Assembly: GCA_041480845.1 (NCBI GenBank) | Contig: JBGPAU010000002.1 | Span: forward strand, 1-57,953 | Source of the DNA: LCIL01 sp041480845 | GTDB lineage: Bacteria > Patescibacteriota > Microgenomatia > UBA8517 | Direction of reading: 5' to 3' | DNA length: 57,953 nt | Part shown: piece after piece, positions 34,771 to 42,845 of the stretch | Position numbering within the stretch: position 1 is the stretch's first letter | How the letters are laid out: each line of letters starts with the position of its first letter | The notes under the pieces: model-generated | Told to the model about the DNA's origin: nothing | Seen by the model: the letters and a program-made list of their open reading frames with translations, nothing else | Databases searched by the model: none | Program-made: the position numbers and the translations under genes

Positions 34771-34974
34771 ATGAGCGAGGTTCCCCGGCATTGGAGACTT
34801 AACCAACAAAGATACAATCTCGTAGGAGAGAAATGTCCCCATTGTGAAACTTTGATGTTTCCCCCAAGAGATATTTGTATTGACTGTGGGCAGTCGGCGA
34901 AAGAAACAACGGGAGAAATATATTCGAGCCTTAAGATTTCTTTGCCCAGGGAAGTTCCCACGTCTTCCAAATAA
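34771..34974 (+). CDS. DUF35-type zinc-ribbon protein, truncated OB-fold
   Basis: The 67-residue protein opens with VPRHWRLNQQRYNLVGEKC, the classic entry of the DUF35 N-terminal rubredoxin-like zinc ribbon. C22 and C25 (CPHC) with C36 and C39 (CIDC) form the metal site, and FPPRDICIDCG is the family hallmark. In full-length members the ribbon is followed by an OB-fold of about 70 residues starting with a GxIYSYTVI-like strand; here GEIYSS is present but the frame then diverges and ends after 11 more residues. The last 44 bases overlap the end of the convergent gene at 34931. DUF35 proteins often bind acyl-CoA-related enzymes; the function here is unknown. Confidence 0.7.
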   Translation: MSEVPRHWRLNQQRYNLVGEKCPHCETLMFPPRDICIDCGQSAKETTGEIYSSLKISLPREVPTSSK

Positions 34975-36079
34975 ATAAGTTATAAACGACGTAGTTGTAT
35001 GGAACTACTACAAAAATGAGTGCAAATACCAACGCCACCAGATGAACCAGGGATGTATCTCCGAATAATTTAGTTGCTCCCGAAACAATAAACGGCTGAA
35101 CAATAACAGCAAAAAGTGATGAGAAATTAAATTTAAGGAATTGAACAATCAAATCTTTAAATGAAGTAATAATTTTATCTTTAAAAGTCCAAATATTATT
35201 GAATATAAAGTTCGATATTATTGCCATTTCCGTCGCAAAAAGAGTGGCCCAGTAAGTTGTGAGTCCAAAACGCTTAAGGAATTCCAGTCCCAGATAATTG
35301 ACCACAAAGCCGGTAAAACCTACAACCGCAAACTTCAAAAATCTCATCTTATCTTTGATACCCAATATAATTGCCAGTTTAAATGTGGCAACCATTTCCT
35401 TCCAATTAAATTTGGATTTATCCGATACGCGTGACGCAAATTCGAGCGGGACTTCGACAGTTTTGCCCGAGTTTTTCATGGATTGATATAAGAGATCGAC
35501 TTTATAGGCAAACTTGTCCAAATCGCGTAATTTCTCCAAATCAATTTTATCTAGTACCCCTTTGACCCTTGTTAATCTGAAACCGGTCGTTAAATCATGA
35601 ATTTTGAAATTAAGAAGGACTGTACGAATAAATAAATTTCCAAAAAAGCTTACCGCTTTCCGACTTGCCGCCCACTCCTTGGGAACTGATCCACCTTTTA
35701 TGTATCTGCTACCGATAACATATTCGGCCCCGTTCAGGTACGCATCAACCATCGGCTTTACAAAACGCGGGGGATGCTGAAAATCGGCATCCATTTCCAT
35801 CACAGCATCCGCTTTAAGTTCGCGGACGGCATACTGCATTCCTCTTACATAAGCCCAGCCAAGACCGGATTTGTCCTGCTCAATAATATGAATGTTCGCA
35901 TAAGCTTTTGTAGCTTTTTCTACGATATCAGTTGTTCCGTCAGTTGAATGATTATCAACGATAAGCAGCTGCATATCAGCGTCGATTGCCGGAAACTCTC
36001 TTTTTACGAGTTCCTCGATTATTCTTTTGATATTTTCCGCCTCGTTCCACGCAGGCATCACAATCACAACTCTGCTCAT
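34931..36079 (-). CDS. DPM1-like GT2 fused to a GtrA membrane domain
   Basis: The 382-residue protein has two parts. Residues 1-235 are a polyprenyl-phosphate mannose synthase-type GT2: IVMPAWNEAENIKRII, LIVDNHSTDGTTD, VMEMDADFQHPPRFVKP (metal-binding motif) and VIGSRYIKGGSVPKEW with HDLTTGFRLTRV. Residues 245-370 form a GtrA domain of four helices, beginning RFLKFAVVGFTGFVVNYLG, with NFIFNNIWTFKD. GtrA proteins are thought to help move polyprenyl-phosphate sugars across the membrane, so this fusion can both make and possibly flip the donor for the GT-C array. The fused arrangement is known from other bacteria and archaea. It is divergent from trmD, with 43 bases between. Confidence 0.9.
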   Translation of the reverse strand: MSRVVIVMPAWNEAENIKRIIEELVKREFPAIDADMQLLIVDNHSTDGTTDIVEKATKAYANIHIIEQDKSGLGWAYVRGMQYAVRELKADAVMEMDADFQHPPRFVKPMVDAYLNGAEYVIGSRYIKGGSVPKEWAASRKAVSFFGNLFIRTVLLNFKIHDLTTGFRLTRVKGVLDKIDLEKLRDLDKFAYKVDLLYQSMKNSGKTVEVPLEFASRVSDKSKFNWKEMVATFKLAIILGIKDKMRFLKFAVVGFTGFVVNYLGLEFLKRFGLTTYWATLFATEMAIISNFIFNNIWTFKDKIITSFKDLIVQFLKFNFSSLFAVIVQPFIVSGATKLFGDTSLVHLVALVFALIFVVVPYNYVVYNLFIWKTWELPWAKKS

Positions 36080-36087
36080 ACCGTTTA

Positions 36088-36093
36088 ACTTTA
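36088..36093 (-). promoter_or_regulatory. extended -10 box for the GT2-GtrA gene
   Basis: The minus strand reads TGA-TAAAGT, ending eight bases before the ATG at 36079. It shares the 43-base divergent gap with the trmD promoter. Confidence 0.45.
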
Positions 36094-36107
36094 TCAGCTT
36101 TCACTGG

Positions 36108-36113
36108 TAAAAT
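36108..36113 (+). promoter_or_regulatory. extended -10 box for trmD
   Basis: TGG-TAAAAT ends nine bases before the ATG at 36123, with a TTTAAC sequence at 36084-36089 as a weak -35 candidate 18 bases away. No Shine-Dalgarno sequence fits between. Confidence 0.5.
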
Positions 36114-36122
36114 ACAAGAAGT

Positions 36123-36749
36123 ATGAAAATTGATGTTTTAACACTTTTCCCCGAAATGTTCACGGGGCCTTTTGATGCCTCGATTATCAAACGTGCGCAA
36201 AGCAAAGGACTAATAGAAGTCTGTGTACACGATCTGAGGATTTGGGGTGAAGGCGCCAGGCGTAATGTAGATGATAGGCCTTACGGCGGAGGTGTGGGTA
36301 TGATACTCCGTGTAGATATCCTCGACACGGCAATCTCAAAACTAAAAACCCAAAACTCTAAAGTAATACTTTTCGACGCCACGGGAGAAAGATACACCCA
36401 AACTAAGGCTCAAGAACTTTCGAAACAGGAACATTTAATCCTAATCGCCGGTCACTATGAAGGAGTTGATCACCGGGTTCACGAACATTTGGTTAATGAG
36501 GTAATCTCAATCGGAGATTATGTTTTAACCGGAGGGGAAATTCCGGCAATGGTACTAGTCGATTCCGTTATCCGTCTACTTCCAGGGGTTTTGGGCAAAG
36601 ACGAGTCATCTGCTGATGAATCCCACAAGGAACCAGGCTATTTGGAATACCCACAGTACACACGCCCCGAAAATTACAAAGGCTGGAAAGTACCAAAAGT
36701 TCTTCTTTCCGGAAATCACAAGGAAATTGAAAAGTGGAGAAAATCTTAA
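36123..36749 (+). CDS. trmD: tRNA (guanine-N1-)-methyltransferase TrmD, short C-terminus
   Basis: The 208-residue protein methylates G37 of tRNAs that read codons starting with C or with CGG, preventing frameshifts. MKIDVLTLFPEMF opens the SPOUT knot domain, DDRPYGGGVGMILR binds SAM/substrate, HLILIAGHYEGVDHRV and SIGDYVLTGGEIPAMVLVDS form the trefoil knot, and YTRPENYKGWKVPKVLLSGNH is the tRNA-side segment. The family is usually 230-255 residues; this one stops at IEKWRKS, losing about 40 C-terminal residues that help bind tRNA. Its stop overlaps the end of the convergent GT2 gene by four bases. Confidence 0.93.
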   Translation: MKIDVLTLFPEMFTGPFDASIIKRAQSKGLIEVCVHDLRIWGEGARRNVDDRPYGGGVGMILRVDILDTAISKLKTQNSKVILFDATGERYTQTKAQELSKQEHLILIAGHYEGVDHRVHEHLVNEVISIGDYVLTGGEIPAMVLVDSVIRLLPGVLGKDESSADESHKEPGYLEYPQYTRPENYKGWKVPKVLLSGNHKEIEKWRKS

Positions 36750-38518
36750 TTTTCCTTCTTCCACCTCGAAGCTGGAGCGGTAACTCTACCAAGTTTTTGA
36801 CCGGCCCACAAAATTGCGGTTACAAGAAAATATTGTAACGGTCCGTGATACCATTTTGCGGCTTTTACCAATCTTTCGTTTGATAAACCGAGACCGGCTT
36901 TTTTTGATGCCTGACCGTGATGATGAATAAAATCTGCATCCGGAACATAATAAACCGGAATATTGTTTTCTTTTGCCCTCCGACAATAATCAATGTCTTC
37001 AAAATACATAAATGTTGCCTCCTGTAACATTCCAATTTCATCTTTTACACGATCTGGTATTAGAAAACAGGCCATTACGGCACCTTCTACTTTAGTAATA
37101 TTTTTGTCGGGAGGGGGAAACATAAAATAACTCCCATGACGGCCTAAAAAATATTCCTCAAAGGCATGCCAGGGCGTTGGTAGCATAAAACATGAGTCTT
37201 GGAGTTTGCCATCGTCAAAAAATAATCTGCCACTATATATGGCTCTGTCTCCGTATTTCTTTTCTGCCTCGAGAATATTCGTTATACCATTCGGCATAAC
37301 TTCTATATCAGAATTAAGCATTAGAATATTTTTACCCAACGAAAAATTGATCATTTGATTATTCCCGGCCGCAAAACCATTATTTTCTTTATTTGAAATA
37401 AACTTAACCTGAGGGTAAGCGGATTGCACCTCTTTTCGACACGGATCATCAGGAGAATTATCCAGAACAATAACTTCTGCGCCTTCCCCAATATCACTAA
37501 ACCCCGATTTTCTATCATAGATACTTTTTAACAGTCGAAGAATTAAATCGGTTGTTTTGTAATTAATAATGATGATAGAAAGCTCAAGTGGATATTCTAC
37601 ATTCTCAGGTTGTTTAGCCCCTTTCCATCCCCACATTCCCCGAAAATAATCGATAATTCCCTCCCTTTGCGCCGGTCTTCCTGTAATCAAAAGCCTAAAA
37701 GCTTCCCTAAATAGGGCAAATTTTGTTCTGAAACCGGCATATTTGCTTCCAAACCATAACCTGTTCCTTGTAATGAGATAGTCGCTCCAGGAAGATCCGA
37801 TTCCAGTAGTCCGCGATACTTTATGATAAATATAAGTGCTGCCTACATACCACTGTTCGTATTCTGCACGTTTTATCCGCTCGATCCAATCTGCATCTTC
37901 ATAGTAAGCAAATAATTTCTTTTCAAAATAACCAACTTTCTCAAGTACCTCGCGTTTTACAAGAACACAGCATCCTGTCGTGAAACCCGTTTTCTCTGTT
38001 TTATTAAACTGCCCTTCATCGACTTGGTCTATACCTCTATGGACAGACCTGACATTATCCCAATCAAAACTGCCCCCTGCATACCAGATAACTCTTCCCC
38101 AGTCCTTTTTTGTATATTTCTCTTTATAAAATTCAAATTCAGGAGCGAAATAAATTTTCGGTGAAACGAGTCCGGCTTTTGGATTATCTTCAAACACCTC
38201 AAGCATCTTCTTTAATAAATTCTTGTCCGCTAGAAGTGTATCGTTATTAATAATCAAGATAAAATCCGCACCCCACTCCTTTGCATATTTCATCCCGATA
38301 TTAAATCCACCCGCAAATCCCAAATTCTTACCCGTCTGCTTCCAGACAACATTCGAAAATTTTTCTATAACTCCGCGTACCGAAATATCAGAGCCGTTAT
38401 CAACCACAAGCCATAATACTTCCAAACCGTCTGTATCCAGGTTTTTTGATGATTCAAGATACTCTTCAGTATCCAGGTGATTATTAAAGTCTACCGTGAC
38501 AACTGCTACTTTAGTCAT
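36746..38518 (-). CDS. tandem GT2-GT2 glycosyltransferase
   Basis: The 590-residue protein has two complete GT2 domains. The first, from VAVVTVDFNNHLDTEEYL, has VVDNGSDISV, NLGFAGGFNIGMKYAKEWG, LIINNDTLLADK and YYEDADWIERIKRAEYE. The second, from ELSIIIINYKTTDLILRLL (about residue 318), has IVLDNSPDDPC, NNGFAAGNNQMI, LMLNSDIEVMPN and YFEDIDYCRRAKENN. Both follow the rhamnosyltransferase-like (WbbL) branch, and both carry the metal-binding NND/NSD and the ED motifs. Two linked transferases could add two sugars in succession, as in other bifunctional bacterial GTs. There are no transmembrane helices, only a late hydrophobic stretch. The next gene overlaps its start by four bases. Confidence 0.88.
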   Translation of the reverse strand: MTKVAVVTVDFNNHLDTEEYLESSKNLDTDGLEVLWLVVDNGSDISVRGVIEKFSNVVWKQTGKNLGFAGGFNIGMKYAKEWGADFILIINNDTLLADKNLLKKMLEVFEDNPKAGLVSPKIYFAPEFEFYKEKYTKKDWGRVIWYAGGSFDWDNVRSVHRGIDQVDEGQFNKTEKTGFTTGCCVLVKREVLEKVGYFEKKLFAYYEDADWIERIKRAEYEQWYVGSTYIYHKVSRTTGIGSSWSDYLITRNRLWFGSKYAGFRTKFALFREAFRLLITGRPAQREGIIDYFRGMWGWKGAKQPENVEYPLELSIIIINYKTTDLILRLLKSIYDRKSGFSDIGEGAEVIVLDNSPDDPCRKEVQSAYPQVKFISNKENNGFAAGNNQMINFSLGKNILMLNSDIEVMPNGITNILEAEKKYGDRAIYSGRLFFDDGKLQDSCFMLPTPWHAFEEYFLGRHGSYFMFPPPDKNITKVEGAVMACFLIPDRVKDEIGMLQEATFMYFEDIDYCRRAKENNIPVYYVPDADFIHHHGQASKKAGLGLSNERLVKAAKWYHGPLQYFLVTAILWAGQKLGRVTAPASRWKKEN

Positions 38519-39417
38519 ACAAATTTCAATATATCATGGTAAATGCCGGCGCGGAGTTTATCTCCAATTAGACTAAAAATTAGCCACCTCTCTGCTACCC
38601 CAAACCAAATAACAACTTTCATCATTAAATCGTAATTCGGGTAGTATCTTTTAAGGTAGTACTTTAGACCTTGGATCTCACGAGTCAAGGGTTTTCCTTT
38701 ATCAAAACCTGAGCTAGCTTTGTCCAAGTGGGTAATTTCAAATGAGGGTGTATACCAAATTTCAAATTTCAGGTTATTAATCCTACGGCACCATTCAACC
38801 TCCTCCATATACATAAAAAAATTTTCATCAAAACCTTTGGTTTTCTCTACAACCTCACGCTTCATAAATAAAAATGCCCCCATAACCCAGCCCACCTGAC
38901 GATCTTTCTCAAAAAATTGTTTTTGTCTTGGATGAACCGGTCTTACCGAAAATCTATCCAAACCGAGCATCCAGAGAACTGTATTAAAAGGGTCAGGCAA
39001 AAAACCGGCTGATGGCTGCATTCTGCCATCTCCAAATTTCAATCTGCAACCCAACACGTCACAGCTTTCACTGTCCTTTATAAATTGGGTGGCTCTTGAT
39101 AAAGTTTCAGGAGCGACTAATACGTCTGTGTTAAGAAATAAATAATATTTTGTTCTTTTGTTTGAGGCTTTAATACCTAAATTGTTACCTTTGGCAAATC
39201 CTAAGTTTTCAGCAGGTTCCAAAAGTTTTACCCAAGAATATTTATCTTTAATAACGTTTCCCGTTCCATCCATTCCGTTTTCAATAACAATTGTTTCAAC
39301 AGGTCTTCCTAAGTAATCAATACTTTTTTTCAGTTTGTCTAAACACTCACAAGTCAAACCCTTGGTATTATATGTACAAATAATTACTGTTATTTCAGGA
39401 GTTGCGTCTTTATGCAT
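38515..39417 (-). CDS. GT2 glycosyltransferase, rhamnosyltransferase-like
   Basis: The 300-residue protein has TVIICTYNTKGLTCECL, TIVIENGMDGTGN, NLGFAKGNNLGIKAS, FLNTDVLVAPET as the metal-binding motif, and FFMYMEEVEWCRRINNLK as the acceptor-side acidic motif (ME-E instead of the usual ED). A C-terminal hydrophobic patch may touch the membrane. It is grouped with the GT2 genes before and after it, and with the rml genes immediately upstream in transcription. Transfer of rhamnose is likely but not proven. It overlaps the next start by four bases and the previous gene by eight. Confidence 0.86.
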   Translation of the reverse strand: MHKDATPEITVIICTYNTKGLTCECLDKLKKSIDYLGRPVETIVIENGMDGTGNVIKDKYSWVKLLEPAENLGFAKGNNLGIKASNKRTKYYLFLNTDVLVAPETLSRATQFIKDSESCDVLGCRLKFGDGRMQPSAGFLPDPFNTVLWMLGLDRFSVRPVHPRQKQFFEKDRQVGWVMGAFLFMKREVVEKTKGFDENFFMYMEEVEWCRRINNLKFEIWYTPSFEITHLDKASSGFDKGKPLTREIQGLKYYLKRYYPNYDLMMKVVIWFGVAERWLIFSLIGDKLRAGIYHDILKFV

Positions 39418-40312
39418 AATTTATCCCCTTTTCGATTTTCCACAAACGATATTTTTCTAAAATGGAAATTCCCAATTTTACGATAATCATAATGGGCCAC
39501 GGTCCCAGTTCTTTCGAGTGCTTATTGACAAATATCCTCATTGCCATCGCGGCTGATTTTGCCGATTTTATTTTTGTTTCTTTAGCTACAACCACTTTTG
39601 ATGTAGACCATAGACCGGAAGATGACCCTTTATAATGCACCATTATTTCTGACGGTTCATACCAAATCTTATAGCCCGCTTTTTTTATTCTGTAGCAAAG
39701 CTCTATATCTTCACCATTCCACCAGTAGTCTTCATCCCACCAATTAATTTTATCCAATACTTTCCGTTTAATCATTAAGAATGTTCCAGAGATGCAATCA
39801 ATAAAGTGGTCTTCATTTGTATCTAAATATGTGGCCTCATATCCGGCAAGGAGCTTTACTTTAGGAAACAGCTTTGAAAGTCTTGTCCAATAACAGATAG
39901 AATTCCAAATCGTAGGAAGTCCCCTGTGACATGAATAATCAAGTTTTCCGTTAGGAAGCATAACCTTACAGGTTATAGCCCCTAGCTCACCCCGGTTTGT
40001 CAGAATTTCCAAACATTTTTTAATCGCCCTGCCTTTTACCTCAGTGTCTGGATTTAAAAACAAAACCACGTCACCCTTAGTAATTTTTCGAGCCAAATTA
40101 TTGCCCACCGCAAATCCCGTATTTATATCACTTGTAACCAGGTCTACTTCAGGGAAATTTTTCTTGACCATATCGATACTGCCGTCAGACGAAGCATTAT
40201 CAACCACTATTATTTGAAGATTTTTTTCATTATAGGAGTCATAAACAGCCTGAATAGCTTTCTTCAGCAATTTTTCTACATTATGAGATAGAATTACTAC
40301 GGACAAGGTCAT
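39410..40312 (-). CDS. GT2 glycosyltransferase, rhamnosyltransferase-like (WbbL type)
   Basis: The 300-residue protein has SVVILSHNVEKLLKKAI, IVVDNASSDGSIDMV, NTGFAVGNNLARKIT, VLFLNPDTEVKGRA (the LNPDTEV motif is typical of WbbL/RfbF rhamnosyltransferases), and WWDEDYWWNGEDIELCYRIKKAG, whose GED motif is the putative catalytic base region. The neighbouring dTDP-rhamnose genes make dTDP-rhamnose the probable donor. The start lies nine bases after the rmlD stop, and a TATAAT box overlapping that stop could give it its own leaderless transcript. Confidence 0.88.
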   Translation of the reverse strand: MTLSVVILSHNVEKLLKKAIQAVYDSYNEKNLQIIVVDNASSDGSIDMVKKNFPEVDLVTSDINTGFAVGNNLARKITKGDVVLFLNPDTEVKGRAIKKCLEILTNRGELGAITCKVMLPNGKLDYSCHRGLPTIWNSICYWTRLSKLFPKVKLLAGYEATYLDTNEDHFIDCISGTFLMIKRKVLDKINWWDEDYWWNGEDIELCYRIKKAGYKIWYEPSEIMVHYKGSSSGLWSTSKVVVAKETKIKSAKSAAMAMRIFVNKHSKELGPWPIMIIVKLGISILEKYRLWKIEKGINYA

Positions 40313-40320
40313 ATGAGGCT

Positions 40321-40326
40321 ATTATA
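40321..40326 (-). promoter_or_regulatory. possible -10 box overlapping the rmlD stop
   Basis: TATAAT on the minus strand ends eight bases before the ATG at 40312 and includes the rmlD stop codon. It has no TGN extension. Confidence 0.35.
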
Positions 40327-41221
40327 CAGCTCTATAGACAAGCTTATCTACTATCTGCTTCCAGGAGCTGAATTTAATTTCTAATTCTTTTTCAGTCCTT
40401 ACCACCTTCAGCCCCCCAAATTTTGGGTATCTAACTGGACTATCTGCATTTTTAAGAAAATCGTCAATACTAATTCCTTTTACCGCTTCTTTCTTACCTC
40501 TTACCCTCTCAATCAAATAAGACACCAGTTCAAATGGGGTTGCTGTATCACTAGAGCTGGCATGAAATATTCCCTTAAGATTTCCGTCAATAATTTTTTC
40601 TAAAGCCTTGGCAACCTCGTCTACAAATGCAATTGAGACTTGCTGATCGATAAACATTGGGTGAAGCTTCCCTTCATCATATAGAGAGAGTGGTTTTCTT
40701 AAATAATCGAGCTTCAAGTCATATTTGACACTCACAGGATAAATTAACCTTAAAATCGTCGCATCTTTCCCAAACCTCTTAATTACTTCCTTTTCTCCAA
40801 GATTTTTTGTGTAGCCGTACCAAGTTAGTTCATCCTCTTTATAAGAACTCGGATGGTTTTCTTCATAAGGTCCTGGGTCTTTCCCAGATCCCGAAAAAAT
40901 CATATCTGTCGAGATCTGAATAAAATGACAATCGGCAGGAAGTGCCTCAATCAAGTTCTCAACTCCGACAACATTTATTCTGTAACAATCAGCGTTTTTA
41001 TCGCCTCTTTGTTTTTCAGCCTCGCCAACATTCGTATACGCGGCAAAGTTTACCACGGCATCAGGATTTACGCGCCTAACAGTTTTGGCCACATCTTCTT
41101 TATGTGTCAGGTCAAATTGGGGATACCCCGGAGTTATAAAATCATACTTATTTTTATAAAGTTCAATAAATTTGGATCCAACCAAACCAGAGGCGCCCGT
41201 AACTAATATTTTCTTCATCAT
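40322..41221 (-). CDS. rmlD: dTDP-4-dehydrorhamnose reductase
   Basis: The 299-residue protein is an extended short-chain dehydrogenase. ILVTGASGLVGSKFIELY is the NADPH-binding G-x-x-G-x-x-G, VVNFAAYTNVGEAEKQ is the family's second conserved strand and loop, QISTDMIFSG supplies the active Ser/Thr region, and WYGYTKNLGEKEV holds the catalytic YxxxK. It carries out the last step of dTDP-L-rhamnose synthesis. ATG at 41218 is an equally good start. It lies in an operon with the fused rmlBC and rmlA genes. Two hairpin repeats lie between it and rmlBC. Some related sugar reductases share these motifs, but the operon supports RmlD. Confidence 0.88.
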   Translation of the reverse strand: MMKKILVTGASGLVGSKFIELYKNKYDFITPGYPQFDLTHKEDVAKTVRRVNPDAVVNFAAYTNVGEAEKQRGDKNADCYRINVVGVENLIEALPADCHFIQISTDMIFSGSGKDPGPYEENHPSSYKEDELTWYGYTKNLGEKEVIKRFGKDATILRLIYPVSVKYDLKLDYLRKPLSLYDEGKLHPMFIDQQVSIAFVDEVAKALEKIIDGNLKGIFHASSSDTATPFELVSYLIERVRGKKEAVKGISIDDFLKNADSPVRYPKFGGLKVVRTEKELEIKFSSWKQIVDKLVYRAV

Positions 41222-41230
41222 CTGATTGAA

Positions 41231-41242
41231 AAGCTTCGCTTA
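41231..41242 (-). repeat. short hairpin repeat, intergenic pair, copy B
   Basis: The minus strand reads TAAGCGAAGCTT, with GCGAAGC as the loop core, a sequence known to form very stable DNA mini-hairpins. It lies ten bases before the rmlD start. Confidence 0.6.
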
Positions 41243-41248
41243 CCTCAC

Positions 41249-41267
41249 AAGTGGCAAGCTTCGCTTA
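41249..41267 (-). repeat. short hairpin repeat, intergenic pair, copy A
   Basis: The minus strand reads TAAGCGAAGCTTGCCACTT. Its TAA is the stop codon of the rmlBC gene. Copy B starts 25 bases further on. A plus-strand copy at 2175-2193 matches 18 of 19 bases. Confidence 0.65.
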
Positions 41268-42845
41268 TCTTCCCATGAATTTATCAGGAAACACGTCCCT
41301 TAATCTAGGGTTACTTTTGTCTCTAGCCGAAATAACAGGTTTCTTGACCGGCCAATCTATCGCTAAATCAGGATCATTCCAAGCAATAGCGGTTGTGTCC
41401 TTACCATTGTAATACTCATCAACCAAATAAAAATATTCAACATCTTTCTTCCCCGTCACACATATTGAGTTTGCAACACCTTTGGGGATAAACAAGGCTT
41501 TGTGACTCTTTTCATCAAAACTAAATGTTTCCACCTTTCCAAAAGTTGGTGAGTCGGGTCTGATATCTACAAGTGCGGAAAACATTTTGCCGGTCGCCGG
41601 ATAAACCAGCTTATTCCAGTTCTCGGCGTGCAGAGCCCTAATTACCCCCGGCTTTGATTTGGCATGATTCCATTGCTTAACATTGAACTCAAACTTGTTT
41701 ACTTTTTCTAAGGCATTAAGCCTGACATTTTCCCTAAAAAAACCTCTATTGTCTTCGAAAGTGGGCATTTCAATTACTAAAAGCCCGGGAATTGATGTTT
41801 CTTTTATGTATTCTGCAAATTTTTCTGCCTGACGCCCCTCCTCGACTCCGTTATAGAATTTTTCGGAGTCTTCCTTAATCGGCCTCCACCAGGCCTCGTT
41901 TTCCCTAAACCACTTAACAGTTTCGGCGAGTTTGGCCTCAAAATCACGTGAGGGTTCCCAACCAAGCTCCTTTTTGATCTTTGAATAATCAATGGAGTAT
42001 CTCCTGTCGTGACCAGGTCTATCTTTAACAAACTCAATATAGGAATCGTCTCTACCAAATAACTTCAAAAGCATTTTTGCAACAGCCAAATTATCAACTT
42101 TGTCATTGCCACCACCCACAAGATATGTCTCACCACTCTTGCCCCTATGTAAAACCGTATCAACCGCCCGGCAGTGATCACCAACATAAATCCAATCGCG
42201 AATGTATTTTCCGTCGCCGTAAATCGGGATTTTCTTTCCGTCAATTAAATTGGTAATGGCACGGGGAATAAATTTCTCAGTATCATGAAATGGCCCAAAA
42301 TTGTTTGAGGAATTGGTAATTATTGCATCCATTCCGAAAGTCTCGTGATAGGCACGAACCAAGTGGTCCGAGGCTGCTTTACTGGCCGAGTATGGACTTC
42401 TGGGATCGTAAGGGGTATTCTCCGAAAACTTTTCTTTTCCGGTTAAAGGAAGTTCTCCAAAAACCTCATCTGTCGAAATATGATGAAACCTCTCAACCTT
42501 ATTTTTAAGACAAGCGTCCAAGAGATTTCGGGTTCCCAGGACATTTGTTAAGATAAAGTTTTCCGGGTTTTCAATGGATCTGTCCACATGGGTTTCGGCG
42601 GCAAAATTAACAACATGCGTAATTTTATTTTCCTTCATAACCGTGTCAACTCTATCCCGATCGGCAATATCGCCCTTAACAAATTTATAATTTGGGTTTA
42701 ACTCCACATCGCTCAAACTCGATAGATGCCCGGCGTAAGTAAGTTTGTCATAATTAACAACAAAATAATCCGGATATTTATTCAAAATATAGCGAATGAA
42801 GTTAGAACCAATAAATCCTGCGCCCCCGGTTACAAGAAGTCTCAT
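41265..42845 (-). CDS. rmlBC: RmlB-RmlC fusion: dTDP-glucose 4,6-dehydratase and dTDP-4-dehydrorhamnose 3,5-epimerase-like
   Basis: From ATG at 42845 (MRLLVTGGAGFIGSNF) the protein is 526 residues; the longer frame to 42875 lies within rmlA. Residues 1-330 are RmlB: TGGAGFIG for NAD, NFAAETHVDRSIENP, ISTDEVFGEL with the catalytic TDE, and PYSASKAASDH with YxxxK. Residues 360-520 are RmlC: IEMPTFEDNRGFFRE, GVIRALHAENWNK with the catalytic His, VDIRPDSPTFGKVETF, and FIPKGVANSICV, the family's FxxPxGxxHGF region, with Asn/Ser in place of the usual His-Gly. The fusion covers the second and third steps of dTDP-rhamnose synthesis. Start and rmlA stop overlap as ATGA. Confidence 0.9.
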   Translation of the reverse strand: MRLLVTGGAGFIGSNFIRYILNKYPDYFVVNYDKLTYAGHLSSLSDVELNPNYKFVKGDIADRDRVDTVMKENKITHVVNFAAETHVDRSIENPENFILTNVLGTRNLLDACLKNKVERFHHISTDEVFGELPLTGKEKFSENTPYDPRSPYSASKAASDHLVRAYHETFGMDAIITNSSNNFGPFHDTEKFIPRAITNLIDGKKIPIYGDGKYIRDWIYVGDHCRAVDTVLHRGKSGETYLVGGGNDKVDNLAVAKMLLKLFGRDDSYIEFVKDRPGHDRRYSIDYSKIKKELGWEPSRDFEAKLAETVKWFRENEAWWRPIKEDSEKFYNGVEEGRQAEKFAEYIKETSIPGLLVIEMPTFEDNRGFFRENVRLNALEKVNKFEFNVKQWNHAKSKPGVIRALHAENWNKLVYPATGKMFSALVDIRPDSPTFGKVETFSFDEKSHKALFIPKGVANSICVTGKKDVEYFYLVDEYYNGKDTTAIAWNDPDLAIDWPVKKPVISARDKSNPRLRDVFPDKFMGR

